DNA of 64,000 nucleotides from an uncultured Serinicoccus sp. (GTDB lineage: Bacteria; Actinomycetota; Actinomycetes; Actinomycetales; Dermatophilaceae), in assembly GCF_947487915.1 (NCBI RefSeq), contig NZ_CANKYH010000010.1, positions 81,013-145,012 on the forward strand, written 5' to 3'. The notes under the pieces were generated by a model. It ran no database searches, had not been told where the DNA came from, and saw only the letters and a list, made by a program, of their open reading frames with translations. Position 1 is the stretch's first letter, and every line of letters begins with the position of its first letter. Shown piece after piece: positions 40,418 through 50,914 of the stretch. The translations under genes and the position numbers were made by a program.

Positions 40418-42055
40418 ATGATGTCCGAGACACGGAGCAGCGAGGTCGATGCTGCGCTGCAGAACCTCGAGCCGACCGGGGAGCACCTCGAGTTCAGCTC
40501 GCGCACCCCGTTGTGGGTGCAGGTCGTCAAGTGGGGGCTGATCCTGCTGACGGTCGCGGTGCTGGGCTGGATGGCCCAGCAGGTCATCGAGGCCGGCTAC
40601 TGGCTCATGGTCTCGCTCATCGGGTTCATCGCCGTGTGCGTCATCGCGGTCTACGCCACCAGGCGGGCCATCCCCGCGAAGTACCTCTTCCCCGGCGTCC
40701 TGCTCATGCTGCTGCTGCAGATCTGGCCGCTGCTCTACACCGTGCAGATCTCGTTCACCAACTTCGGTGACGGCCACATCAGCACCAAGGAGGAGGCGGT
40801 CGCCTCCATCGTGTCGAACTCGGTGCGCGAGGTCGAGGGCAGCAGCCGGTATGCCCTGAACATCGCCGTCCCGGAGGGCACCGACGTCGCCACCGGAGAC
40901 CTCGCCTACCTGCTGACCGACGCGGAGGGCACCTACTACGTCGGCACCATCGACGGCCTGGAGGAGCTGCCGGCCGACGGGGTCGAGGCCGGCCCGACGG
41001 GCCGCATCATCTCGGCCCCCGGCTGGACCGCGCTGACCCCGCAGCAGGTCAACGACCGCTCCGACGACCTGGCCGACTTCGGGGTGCCGGTCTTCGACGA
41101 CGCGGGGGAGCAGACGGCCGGCATCCGGCAGGTGGGCCTGTCCGAGGCCTTCATCGGCACCCCGACACGGGTCTACGACGAGGAGGCCGACACCATCACC
41201 GACACGGTGACGGGCACGGTCTACGTCGCGGAGGACGCCAACTTCGTCCCGCAGGACGGCGAGGGAGCGGCGCTGCCCCAGGGGTGGCGGGAGTTCGTCG
41301 GCTTCGAGAACTACACCGACGCCTTCACCAACCCCACCCTGCGCGAGGGCCTGACCAAGGTCTTCGTCTGGAACGTCTTCTTCGCGGCGTTCACCGTCGT
41401 CGCCACCTTCCTGCTCGGCATGGCGATCGCCCTGCTCATGAATGACGAGCGGCTCAAGGGGAAGGGGGTCTACCGCTCGATCCTCATCCTCCCCTACGCC
41501 CTCCCGATCTACGTCACGGCGCTGGTCTGGGCCTCGATGTTCAACCAGGACTTCGGCCTCATCAACAACCTCTTCGGGCTGGACATCAACTGGCTCGGCA
41601 GCGCCTGGTGGGCGCGGATCGCCGTGCTCATCACCAACCTGTGGCTGGGCTTCCCCTACTGGTTCATCGTCTGCACCGGGGCCCTGCAGGCCATCCCCAG
41701 CGACGTCAAGGAGGCGGCCGCCATCGACGGCGCCGGTGCCTTCGCCACGGTCAGGAGGGTCATCATGCCGCTGCTGCTCGTCGCGGTCGGCCCGCTGATG
41801 ATCGCGTCCTTCGCCTTCAACTTCAACAACTTCGGGCTCATCTGGCTGCTCACCGAGGGCGGGCCGTTCGTCGGCGGGCAGAGCTCCATCGGCTCCACCG
41901 ACCTGCTCATCACGCTGGCCTACCGGCTGGCCCTGGGCGGGGCCGCCCCCAACTTCGGCTTCGCCTCGGCCATCTCGGTGATCATCTTCTTCCTGGTGGC
42001 CACCATCAGCTACTTCGGCTTCACCCGTACCGCGGCGCTCGAGGACGTGAACTGA
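40418..42055 (+). CDS. malF: Maltose/maltodextrin ABC transporter permease MalF
   Basis: 545 residues; ATG 40418 and ATG 40421 are adjacent and either may be used. Two N-terminal helices precede a third, and a large extracytoplasmic P2 loop of roughly 200 residues (about 115-310) characteristic of MalF follows. The BPD_transp_1 core after residue 330 contains the EAA motif KEAAAIDGAGAFATVRRVIM that contacts the ATPase. It forms a heterodimer with MalG. The malG ATG follows after one base. Confidence 0.94.
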   Translation: MMSETRSSEVDAALQNLEPTGEHLEFSSRTPLWVQVVKWGLILLTVAVLGWMAQQVIEAGYWLMVSLIGFIAVCVIAVYATRRAIPAKYLFPGVLLMLLLQIWPLLYTVQISFTNFGDGHISTKEEAVASIVSNSVREVEGSSRYALNIAVPEGTDVATGDLAYLLTDAEGTYYVGTIDGLEELPADGVEAGPTGRIISAPGWTALTPQQVNDRSDDLADFGVPVFDDAGEQTAGIRQVGLSEAFIGTPTRVYDEEADTITDTVTGTVYVAEDANFVPQDGEGAALPQGWREFVGFENYTDAFTNPTLREGLTKVFVWNVFFAAFTVVATFLLGMAIALLMNDERLKGKGVYRSILILPYALPIYVTALVWASMFNQDFGLINNLFGLDINWLGSAWWARIAVLITNLWLGFPYWFIVCTGALQAIPSDVKEAAAIDGAGAFATVRRVIMPLLLVAVGPLMIASFAFNFNNFGLIWLLTEGGPFVGGQSSIGSTDLLITLAYRLALGGAAPNFGFASAISVIIFFLVATISYFGFTRTAALEDVN

Positions 42056-42056
42056 C

Positions 42057-43031
42057 ATGACTTCTCCCCAGGACCCCACCAGCAGCACCCTCGGGTCGGT
42101 CGACGCCCACGGCAGCGACCAGGCCCGTGGCGGCCGGCTCGGCACGGCCTCCGCCGACGTCTACACCGTCACCCGGAAGTCCCGGCGCGCGTCCTTCCGG
42201 GCCGTGTGGTGGCGACACGCGCTGGCCCTCCTCGCGCTGGCCTTCGCCCTCTTCCCGATCATCTTCATCGTGTCCTCCGCGTTCAACAACGCGGGCACCC
42301 TGTCGACGTCCGGGCTGCTCCCGACCCGGTTCGGGCTGCGCAACTTCGACGCCCTGTTCAACGACGCCGCCCGGCCCTACTGGACGTGGTACAAGAACTC
42401 GCTCATCATCTGCGGGGTCGCCACCGTGGCGACCCTCGTCCTGGGGGCGGCGGCGGCCTACGCCTTCTCCCGGCTGCGGTGGACGGGTCGGCGCTTCGGG
42501 CTGCTCTTCATCCTCCTGGTGCAGATGTTCCCGGCGCTCCTGGCGTTCGTCGCGCTCTACATCACCTTCGCCACGGTCGGCGAGGTCATCCCGCAGATCG
42601 GTCTGAACACCCTGTGGGGCCTGCTGCTGGTCTACCTGGGCGGGGCGATGGGCGCGAACATCTGGCTGTTCAAGGGCTACTTCGACACCATCCCCAAGGA
42701 GCTGGACGAGGCCGCCAAGATCGACGGTGCCAGCCACGCCCGGGTGTTCTTCACCATCATCCTCCCGCTGGTGACACCCATCCTCGCGACCGTCGGCATC
42801 CTCGCCTTCGTCGGCCTGTGGGGCGAGTTCCTGCTGGCCAGCATCTTCCTCACCGACGCCGAGAACCAGACCCTGGCGGTGGGCCTCTACGCGACCCGCA
42901 ACGCCGACCAGAACCGCTACTTCGGCCAGTTCGTGGCAGGAGCCCTGCTCGCCTCGCTGCCGGTCGTGCTGGTCTACCTCAGCCTTCAGCGCCTGCTCAT
43001 CGGCGGCATGACCGCGGGTTCGGTCAAGTGA
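42057..43031 (+). CDS. malG: Maltose/maltodextrin ABC transporter permease MalG
   Basis: 324 residues from ATG 42057. A ~50-residue cytoplasmic N-terminus leads into the first helix (HALALLALAFALFPIIFIVS). Six helices in total, with the EAA loop DEAAKIDGASHARVFFTIIL near residue 220. The C-terminus ends LLIGGMTAGSVK, as in typical MalG. The stop overlaps the GTG of the GH13 gene (GTGA), coupling import and hydrolysis. Confidence 0.95.
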   Translation: MTSPQDPTSSTLGSVDAHGSDQARGGRLGTASADVYTVTRKSRRASFRAVWWRHALALLALAFALFPIIFIVSSAFNNAGTLSTSGLLPTRFGLRNFDALFNDAARPYWTWYKNSLIICGVATVATLVLGAAAAYAFSRLRWTGRRFGLLFILLVQMFPALLAFVALYITFATVGEVIPQIGLNTLWGLLLVYLGGAMGANIWLFKGYFDTIPKELDEAAKIDGASHARVFFTIILPLVTPILATVGILAFVGLWGEFLLASIFLTDAENQTLAVGLYATRNADQNRYFGQFVAGALLASLPVVLVYLSLQRLLIGGMTAGSVK

Positions 43032-44995
43032 GCCGGGCGGTCGATCCTCACCACGACGGGTCACCGCTCTACGTCAGCGACCAGCACCCCGCGCCCGGCG
43101 CGGTGGTGCGGGTGCGGGTGCGGGTGCCGCGCGCCGCGGCGGTCTCCGCCGTGCACGTGCGCACCACCCCGGACGGCGAGCAGTTCTTCACCGACGCGCG
43201 CGTGGTGCACCGGACCGAGGACGAGGACTGGTGGCAGGGCGAGGTCACCTGCCACAACCCGGTGACGACCTACCGCTTCCTCCTCCAGGGAGAGGACGAC
43301 GAGTCCGGGGGGAGGGCGGGGAGCGGAGCCCCCCGCCGGTCGGCATACCGCTGGCTCAACGGCACCGGCGTGCACCTGCGCGACGTGCCCGACACCAGCG
43401 ACTTCCGCCTGGTCACCCACACACCGCCGCCGGACTGGGCGCAGCGCGTCGTCGTCTACCAGGTCTTCCCCGACCGCTTCGCGCGCGACGCCGCGGTGGA
43501 GCCGGTCGGCGACCCGGGCGGCCCCCGCACCGACCTGCCCGACTGGGCCGTCCCGGCGCGCTGGGACGACCCGGTGGCGACCGGGCGGGGGGACAACCCG
43601 GCCCAGGTCTTCGGCGGCACCCTCGACGGCGCCCGGGAGCGGCTGGACCACCTCGTCGACCTCGGCGCCGACGTGCTCTACCTCACCCCCGTCTTCCCGG
43701 CCCGCTCCAACCACCGCTACGACGCCTCGACCTTCGAGGCGGTCGACCCGGTGCTCGGCGGCGACGCGGCCCTGCTGCGGCTGCAGGAGGCGGCGCACGA
43801 GCGCGGCATACGCGTCATGGGCGACATCACCACCAACCACACCGGCGACGCGCACGAGTGGTATGCCGCCGCGCGCCAGGACCCGGAGGGCGAGTTCGCG
43901 TCGTGGTACGTCCGTGACGACGGCCGTCCGGGGGAGTGGGTGACGTGGCTGGGCGTGGAGAGCCTGCCCAAGCTGGACCACGCCAACCCGGCCCTGCGGG
44001 CGCGGCTGACCGAGGGGCCGGGGTCGGTCATCGAGCGGTGGCTGGGTGAGGGGCACGGCTTCGACGCCTGGCGGGTCGACGTCGCCAACATGACCGGGCG
44101 CTACAAGGGCAGCGACCTCACCCACCAGGTGGCGCGGGAGACGCGGGCCGCGGTGGACCGGGCGACCGGCGGGCAGGGGCTGCTCATCGCGGAGCACACC
44201 CACGACCACAGCCGGGACGTCGACGGCGACGGGTGGCACGGGGTGATGAACTACTCCGGCTTCACCCGGCCGGTGTGGACCTGGCTGCGGGCGGCCGACT
44301 TCGCGCCGAAGTTCCTGGGCAGCCCCCTGCAGGTGCCCCGGCTCGGGGCCGAGCTGGTCGCCGAGACGATGCGCGACTTCTGCTCGATCGTGTCCTGGCG
44401 GGCGTGGACCCACTCGATGACCCTCGTCGGCTCGCACGACACCACCCGTGTGCGCACCCTCGTCGGCGACGACGTGGAGCAGGTCCGGGTGGCGGCGGGG
44501 CTGCTGCTGACGCTGCCCGGGATCCCGATGATCACCTACGGCGACGAGATCGGGATGCCGGGCGACTTCGGGGAGGACGGCCGACGGCCGATGCCCTGGG
44601 GGTCCCGCGAGACCGACGACGGGCTGTGGGACGCGACCCTCACCGCGCACTACCGCCAGCTCATCGCCCTGCGGCACGACTGCCCGGCGCTCTGGGGCGG
44701 CGGGATGCGGTGGCTCTATGCCGAGGGTGACGTCATGGTCTTCCTGCGGGAGCACCCGGAGCAGACGGCCCTCGTGCACGTCGCGCGGGCGGCCCACGAC
44801 GACGTCGAGATCCCGACCACCCAGGTGGCCGGGGCAGGGGCCGCGCAGGGCCGGACACCGCTGACCGCGGGGCTCGACGTGACCGGGAGCGTGCTGCGGC
44901 TGAGCGCGACCGGCCCGACCGTGCAGGTGTGGACCTGGGCGACCGACGCACCGGCCTGGGAGCCGGTGCCCGAGACCTACCGAGGTGGTTGGTGA
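43028..44995 (+). CDS. GH13 maltodextrin-degrading enzyme (neopullulanase/cyclomaltodextrinase-like)
   Basis: 655 residues from a GTG overlapping malG. An N-terminal beta-sandwich (~1-140) precedes the GH13 barrel (VVYQVFPDRFARD). Catalytic regions are MGDITTNHTGDAHEW, GFDAWRVDVANMTGRY (nucleophile Asp), LLIAEHTHDHS (acid/base Glu) and LVGSHDTTRVRTL. No secretion signal, so it acts on imported oligosaccharides. It is positioned between malG and the regulator in one tight operon. Exact specificity (cyclomaltodextrin, pullulan fragments or maltodextrin) is not deducible. Confidence 0.92.
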   Translation: MSRAVDPHHDGSPLYVSDQHPAPGAVVRVRVRVPRAAAVSAVHVRTTPDGEQFFTDARVVHRTEDEDWWQGEVTCHNPVTTYRFLLQGEDDESGGRAGSGAPRRSAYRWLNGTGVHLRDVPDTSDFRLVTHTPPPDWAQRVVVYQVFPDRFARDAAVEPVGDPGGPRTDLPDWAVPARWDDPVATGRGDNPAQVFGGTLDGARERLDHLVDLGADVLYLTPVFPARSNHRYDASTFEAVDPVLGGDAALLRLQEAAHERGIRVMGDITTNHTGDAHEWYAAARQDPEGEFASWYVRDDGRPGEWVTWLGVESLPKLDHANPALRARLTEGPGSVIERWLGEGHGFDAWRVDVANMTGRYKGSDLTHQVARETRAAVDRATGGQGLLIAEHTHDHSRDVDGDGWHGVMNYSGFTRPVWTWLRAADFAPKFLGSPLQVPRLGAELVAETMRDFCSIVSWRAWTHSMTLVGSHDTTRVRTLVGDDVEQVRVAAGLLLTLPGIPMITYGDEIGMPGDFGEDGRRPMPWGSRETDDGLWDATLTAHYRQLIALRHDCPALWGGGMRWLYAEGDVMVFLREHPEQTALVHVARAAHDDVEIPTTQVAGAGAAQGRTPLTAGLDVTGSVLRLSATGPTVQVWTWATDAPAWEPVPETYRGGW

Positions 44996-46062
44996 GCAGC
45001 ACATCCGTCCCCGTGCGCTCCGGTGCGGGTGAGGGCTCGGTCGGCTCGCGCGGCCGCCTCGCCGACCTCGCGGCCTACGCCGGGGTGAGTGAGGCGACGG
45101 TCAGCCGGGTGCTCAACGACAAGCCGGGCGTGGCGGTGGCGACCCGTCAGGCCGTGCTCACCGCGGTCGACGTCCTCGGCTACGAGCGGCCCAGCAAGCT
45201 CTCCCGTAACAGCGCCGGCCTGGTCGGGCTCATCACCCCCGAGCTCACCAACCCGGTCTTCCCGATGTTCGCGCAGTCGATCGAGACGCAGATGGCGGCG
45301 GCCGGCTTCACCCCGGTGCTGTGCACGCAGACGCCCGGCGGGGTGCACGAGGACGAGTACGTCCAGATGCTGCTGGACCGTGGCGTCTCGGCCATCGTCT
45401 TCGTCAGCGGCTACCACGCCGACTCCCGCGCCGCCGTCGACCGATACACCGCGCTGCGCGAGCGGGGACTGCCGATCGCCCTGGTCAACGGCTACCGCGA
45501 GGGCATCGACGCGACCTTCATCAGCCACGACGACCACGCCTCCATGCGGCTGGCGGTGCGGCACCTGCGCGACCTGGGGCATACCCGCATCGGCTTCGCG
45601 ACCGGGCCCGCGCGCTACGTCCCCGTGCAGCGGCGGATCGAGGGCTTCCGCGCGGCGATGGCCGACCTCGACGGCCACGACGGGGTGGCCCTCGACGAGC
45701 TCATCTGCACGACGCTCTTCTCGGTCGAGGGCGGTGCGGCGGCCGGGCGCCAGCTCATCGAGGCCGGGGCGACCGGCATCGTGTGCGGCTCGGACGTCAT
45801 GGCGCTCGGCGTCATGCGCGCGGCGCAGCAGCTGGGGCTGAGCGTGCCGGGGGACCTGTCGGTCGTCGGCGGTGACGACGTGCCCTTCATGACCTTCGTC
45901 GACCCGCCGCTCACGACGGTGCGCATGGACGTCATGGGGATGGCGGCGGCCGCGGTCACGGCGGTGCTCGAGGAGATCGCGGGCGAGCCGGTGGACCGGC
46001 GGGAGTACCTCTTCGACCCTGAGCTCATCCTGCGGGAGTCGACGGGGCCGGTCCGGCGCTGA
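44992..46062 (+). CDS. LacI-family transcriptional regulator, probably MalR
   Basis: 356 residues from GTG 44992, overlapping the GH13 stop. The helix-turn-helix RLADLAAYAGVSEATVSRVLNDKPGVAVATR is near residues 20-50, and a hinge-helix equivalent (RPSKLSRNSAGLVGLITPELTN) follows. The periplasmic-binding-protein-like effector domain shows FVSGYHADSR, GFATGPARYVPVQRRIEGF and GIVCGSDVMALGVMRAA. As the last gene of the maltose operon it is the natural candidate to bind the TTGCAA-type operator upstream of malE. Confidence 0.92.
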   Translation: MSSTSVPVRSGAGEGSVGSRGRLADLAAYAGVSEATVSRVLNDKPGVAVATRQAVLTAVDVLGYERPSKLSRNSAGLVGLITPELTNPVFPMFAQSIETQMAAAGFTPVLCTQTPGGVHEDEYVQMLLDRGVSAIVFVSGYHADSRAAVDRYTALRERGLPIALVNGYREGIDATFISHDDHASMRLAVRHLRDLGHTRIGFATGPARYVPVQRRIEGFRAAMADLDGHDGVALDELICTTLFSVEGGAAAGRQLIEAGATGIVCGSDVMALGVMRAAQQLGLSVPGDLSVVGGDDVPFMTFVDPPLTTVRMDVMGMAAAAVTAVLEEIAGEPVDRREYLFDPELILRESTGPVRR

Positions 46063-46087
46063 GGCCGGCGCACCGCGCGGTCGGTGG

Positions 46088-46151
46088 GCAACCATTCACG
46101 GCGCTCGGTGGGCCGGTGGGCAACCATTCACGACGCTCGGTGGGTCGGGTC
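46088..46151 (+). repeat. 32-bp tandem repeat, two units (family A)
   Basis: Units at 46088 and 46120, exactly 32 bp apart, begin GCAACCATTCACG(G/A)CGCTCG. They match the array at 37283 in the same orientation and the 36001 array after reverse complementing. Located between the convergent malR-like gene and otsB, where a terminator would be expected. Confidence 0.9.
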
Positions 46152-46164
46152 CGGGGGGCGGGCC

Positions 46165-46976
46165 TCAGCGCGCGGTGGCCTCGCGGCGGGCGAAGAGCAG
46201 CGCCTCGAGCAGCGCGACCATGGCCTGCTCGTCCGCGACCCGGAAGCGGGCCTGCGTGTCGCCGTCGCCGACGTGGACGGTCAGCCGCCGCGCCGCACGC
46301 CCGGCGTCCGCGTCGTCGGCCAGGGCCTCGAAGCCGTGCTCGTCGGTGAGGTCGTCACCGGCGTAGAACACCGCCTGAGCCCCCAGCTCGTCGGCCAGCG
46401 CCACGAGCGCGACGCCCTTGCCGACGTGGGCGACCGCGAGCTCGACGACGCCCTTGCCGGGCGTCACCTCCAGCGAGGTATGCCGTGCCCCCAGCTCCCG
46501 CGCGGCGTCGAGGGCGGCCTGCGCCTCGTCGTCGGGCAGGCCGCGGGTGTGCACGACGCGGCCGGCCGGCTTGTCCTCGACCCGCAGTCCCGGGTGCTCC
46601 TCGCGCAGCGCCGCCAGCTCCTCGTCGAGGGTCCTCAGCAGCGCCTGCTGGTCGTCGTCCAGCGCCAGGCCGCTCTCGCCGCGGGAGTCCTCGGCGCCGT
46701 GGCTGCCGATGAGCACGAGCGGGCCGTCGTGGCCTGCGCCGGAGAGCTCGCCCAGCGGCGCGAGCGCCCGCCCGCTGACCAGGGCGACCGTCGTCCCGGG
46801 GAGGTCGGCGAGCGAGGTGAGGGCCGGCATACCTCCCTCGACCGGGCGGGAGTCCATGGGGTCCACCACGAGCGGCGCCAGGACCCCGTCGAAGTCGGTG
46901 GCGACCAGCACCCGGTCGTGGGCGGCGAAGTCGGCGAGCGCCGCGACGAGGGCTGCGTCGAGCTCCGGCGAGCCGC

Positions 46977-46980
<4 letters not shown>
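46165..46980 (-). CDS. otsB: Trehalose-6-phosphate phosphatase
   Basis: Dephosphorylates trehalose-6-phosphate. 271 residues, HAD superfamily. The nucleophile motif is VATDFDGVLAPLV (DxDx-type, near residue 28), with VALVSGRALAPL, LIGSHGAED, the catalytic Lys in VTPGKGVVELAV and AVFYAGDDLTDEHGFEAL. The start is GTG at 46978-46980, overlapping the otsA stop; a longer frame would run into otsA. Second trehalose route besides TreYZ. Confidence 0.94.
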
Positions 46981-48446
<1,466 letters not shown>

Positions 48447-48637
48447 CGACATACCTCCAGGTGCGTGGTTCTGTGGTCGTGGTCAGCCTACGAGGTGCGC
48501 GGACAGCACGCCGGGGGAACCGCGCCCCACTCTCGCACGTTCTCTCCCGGAGCCGCCCCGGACGGCGGTGGACCCTCGTGCCTGCGCCACACCGGGGTCG
48601 CCCGCCAGACATCTGAGATCCAGGAAGACCCCCTACC

Positions 48638-50752
48638 GTGGAGTACGTGACCACCGAGATGCCGCGCTCGAGCCACCCGGACGTGACCCGCCCGGTGCCC
48701 TCCGGCGGCGGCTCCGCGGACACCCAGCAGATCGTCGTCCCCCGGCGCCTGGGCCCGTGGACGCTGCAGGAGCGCATCGGCGAGGGGGGTATGGGCGTCG
48801 TCTGGCGGGCGAGCGACGAGCGCGGTCGCGAGGTCGCCATCAAGGTGCTGCGCAGCCACATCGCGCACGACGACGGCGCGCGCGAGAGGCTGCGTCGCGA
48901 GGTGCACACCCTGGCGCGGGTCCACCACCCGCGGGTGGCGGCCGTCATCGACGCCGACGTCGACGGGCCGGCGCCCTACATCGTCACCGAGTACGTCCCC
49001 GGGCGACCGCTCGACGTGGTCATCGAGGAGCGCGGCGGTCTTGGCCGGGAGCCGCTGCTGCGGTTGGCCCGGGGGCTGGCCGACGCGCTGCAGGCGATCC
49101 ACGGGGTGGGCATCGTGCACCGGGACCTCAAGCCGGGCAACGTGCTGCTGGTGGGGGAGGGCGAGCAGCTGGACCCGGTCGTCATCGACTTCGGCATCGC
49201 CCAGGTGGCCGACGACGTACGGCTCACCTCGACCGGGCTGGTCATGGGCACACCGGGCTATCTCTCGCCCGAGCTCGTCGACGGCGGCGACATCACCGAG
49301 GCGACGGACTGGTGGGGCTGGGCGGCGTGCCTGGCCTTCGCCGCGTCGGGGCACCCGCCGTTCGGGCGCGGGCCGATGACGGTGGTCCTCGACCGGGTCG
49401 TGCGGGGGAGGGTGCAGCTGGACGGGGTGGACCCCGAGCTGGCGCCGCTGCTCGCGCTCGCCCTGTCACCGAAGCCCTCCTGGAGGCCGGACGCGCGCGA
49501 GGTGCTCGAGGCCGTCGAGCTGTATGCCCGCGGCGAGGACGTCACCGGTGCGTTGCCCCGGGTGCCGCAGGAGTCGGTGGACGGCGGGCCGGACGGGGGG
49601 CCGGACGCGACCCAGGTGCAGCGTGCCGCCGGCGCGCCCTCGTGGGCGAAGCCCCCTGTCGGGGTGCCCTCCGCCGGCGTGCCCTCCGCGGACGCGACCC
49701 GGGCGACCCCGCAGGGCCCGCAGACCCGGCAGGCGCCGGTGCGCCGCCCCGACCCGACGCGGGCCGCGCCGAGCGGGCCGCAGACGAGGCAGGGGGACGG
49801 GCAGGCGGCCGGGGCCTACGCCGGGGCCGCTGGGGCGCATCAGGCGCGGGAGCCCCAGCAGTGGCCGTCGGACCCGCGCGAGGCGCAGCGGTGGGCGCAG
49901 AACGGTCAGCCCCCGCGTGCGGGGCAGCGCCGGGCGCAGGGTCCCGGGCCGGACGGCTCTCCCCGGGCCGCCTTCGCCGAGCCCTCGCCGAACCAACCGA
50001 GCGCCTACCCTGGCCGCGGCGCGGGGGGTGCGGCCACGGCATACCCCGACGGAGGTGCGGGGGGTGCGGTCACCGCTTACCCCGACGGAGCGGAGCGGCC
50101 CAGCCCGCTGGACCCGCACCAGCGGCAGCCGGACCCGCGGATCGGGCGCAGCGCGCGCCGCGGGACCCTGGCCGCGATGCTCGTCGGCTTCACCGCGGTC
50201 GCCGCGGCGGCGCCACTGCTCGCCTGGGGGCTGTATGCCGTGTGGGGCGTCGTCGCGCGCACCGTGGACCGGTCGCTGACCGGCCTGGTCCTGCGGAGGC
50301 ACCAGAGCGGCCCGCGCCCCAGCGACGTGCCGATGGCGGTCATGGCCTCGCCGTGGCACCTGCTGACCGCCACCTTCGCGACGGTGCTCTCGCTGCTGCT
50401 GCCACTCGCGATCGCCGGGGTGGTGGCGATGGTCATGTCGGGGCTGCTGACGACCACCGAGCTCGCACCAGGGGTGGGTTTCGCCCACCCGGTGGCCGTG
50501 GGCGTTGGCTCGCTCGTCGGTGGCTGGCTCGGCTGGTGGGGGCTCGGGAGCACGTCCCTGCGCCGCGGCTCGCGGACCGTGGTGCGCGGCGCCGTGCCGG
50601 CGGGGGTTCCCACGATGGTGCTCGTGACTCTGTGCCTGGCGGGCGGGGCGGGCTTGGCGTACTGGTCGCTGATGGACGGTGACATGGTCTCGTGGTGGCC
50701 GCTGCCGGGCGGGGCGAGCCCGCTGGACTACCTGCCGTACGGGGTGCGCTGA
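48638..50752 (+). CDS. Membrane Ser/Thr protein kinase with polytopic C-terminus
   Basis: 704 residues from GTG 48638 (AGGAAG 10 bases upstream). The kinase domain (~38-300) is complete: RIGEGGMGVVWRA, the VAIKVL Lys, GIVHRDLKPGNVLL, VIDFGIAQVADD and GTPGYLSPEL. A disordered Pro/Ala/Gln-rich region (~305-490) with repeated PQTRQ and GVPSA motifs follows. The C-terminal ~200 residues contain three to four membrane helices (LAAMLVGFTAVAAAAPLLAWG and others) rather than the extracellular PASTA repeats of PknB. Neither its substrate nor its signal is deducible. Confidence 0.9.
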   Translation: MEYVTTEMPRSSHPDVTRPVPSGGGSADTQQIVVPRRLGPWTLQERIGEGGMGVVWRASDERGREVAIKVLRSHIAHDDGARERLRREVHTLARVHHPRVAAVIDADVDGPAPYIVTEYVPGRPLDVVIEERGGLGREPLLRLARGLADALQAIHGVGIVHRDLKPGNVLLVGEGEQLDPVVIDFGIAQVADDVRLTSTGLVMGTPGYLSPELVDGGDITEATDWWGWAACLAFAASGHPPFGRGPMTVVLDRVVRGRVQLDGVDPELAPLLALALSPKPSWRPDAREVLEAVELYARGEDVTGALPRVPQESVDGGPDGGPDATQVQRAAGAPSWAKPPVGVPSAGVPSADATRATPQGPQTRQAPVRRPDPTRAAPSGPQTRQGDGQAAGAYAGAAGAHQAREPQQWPSDPREAQRWAQNGQPPRAGQRRAQGPGPDGSPRAAFAEPSPNQPSAYPGRGAGGAATAYPDGGAGGAVTAYPDGAERPSPLDPHQRQPDPRIGRSARRGTLAAMLVGFTAVAAAAPLLAWGLYAVWGVVARTVDRSLTGLVLRRHQSGPRPSDVPMAVMASPWHLLTATFATVLSLLLPLAIAGVVAMVMSGLLTTTELAPGVGFAHPVAVGVGSLVGGWLGWWGLGSTSLRRGSRTVVRGAVPAGVPTMVLVTLCLAGGAGLAYWSLMDGDMVSWWPLPGGASPLDYLPYGVR

Positions 50753-50776
50753 GGGCTGCGGCGAGCTGCTGCATAC

Positions 50777-50826
50777 CGTCACATCCGTCCCACAAGATGC
50801 ATTGCGTCACGTGAGACTCGTCACAT
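50777..50826 (+). promoter_or_regulatory. Three CGTCACRT direct repeats upstream of the Rpf-like gene
   Basis: CGTCACAT at 50777, CGTCACGT at 50805 and CGTCACAT at 50819, spaced 28 and 14 bp. GTCACA-type direct repeats are the described binding pattern of MtrA, which controls rpf and other cell-wall hydrolase genes. The attribution to MtrA is inference. A possible core promoter TTGACC lies further down at about 50849. Confidence 0.5.
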
Positions 50827-50914
50827 TGGGCTTCCCAGGCGTGTCGCCTTGACCTAACGTGGGCCGGGCGCCTCGTCCCAGGCGTCACCCTTGTCCCAGA
50901 CGGAAGGACCTTCC

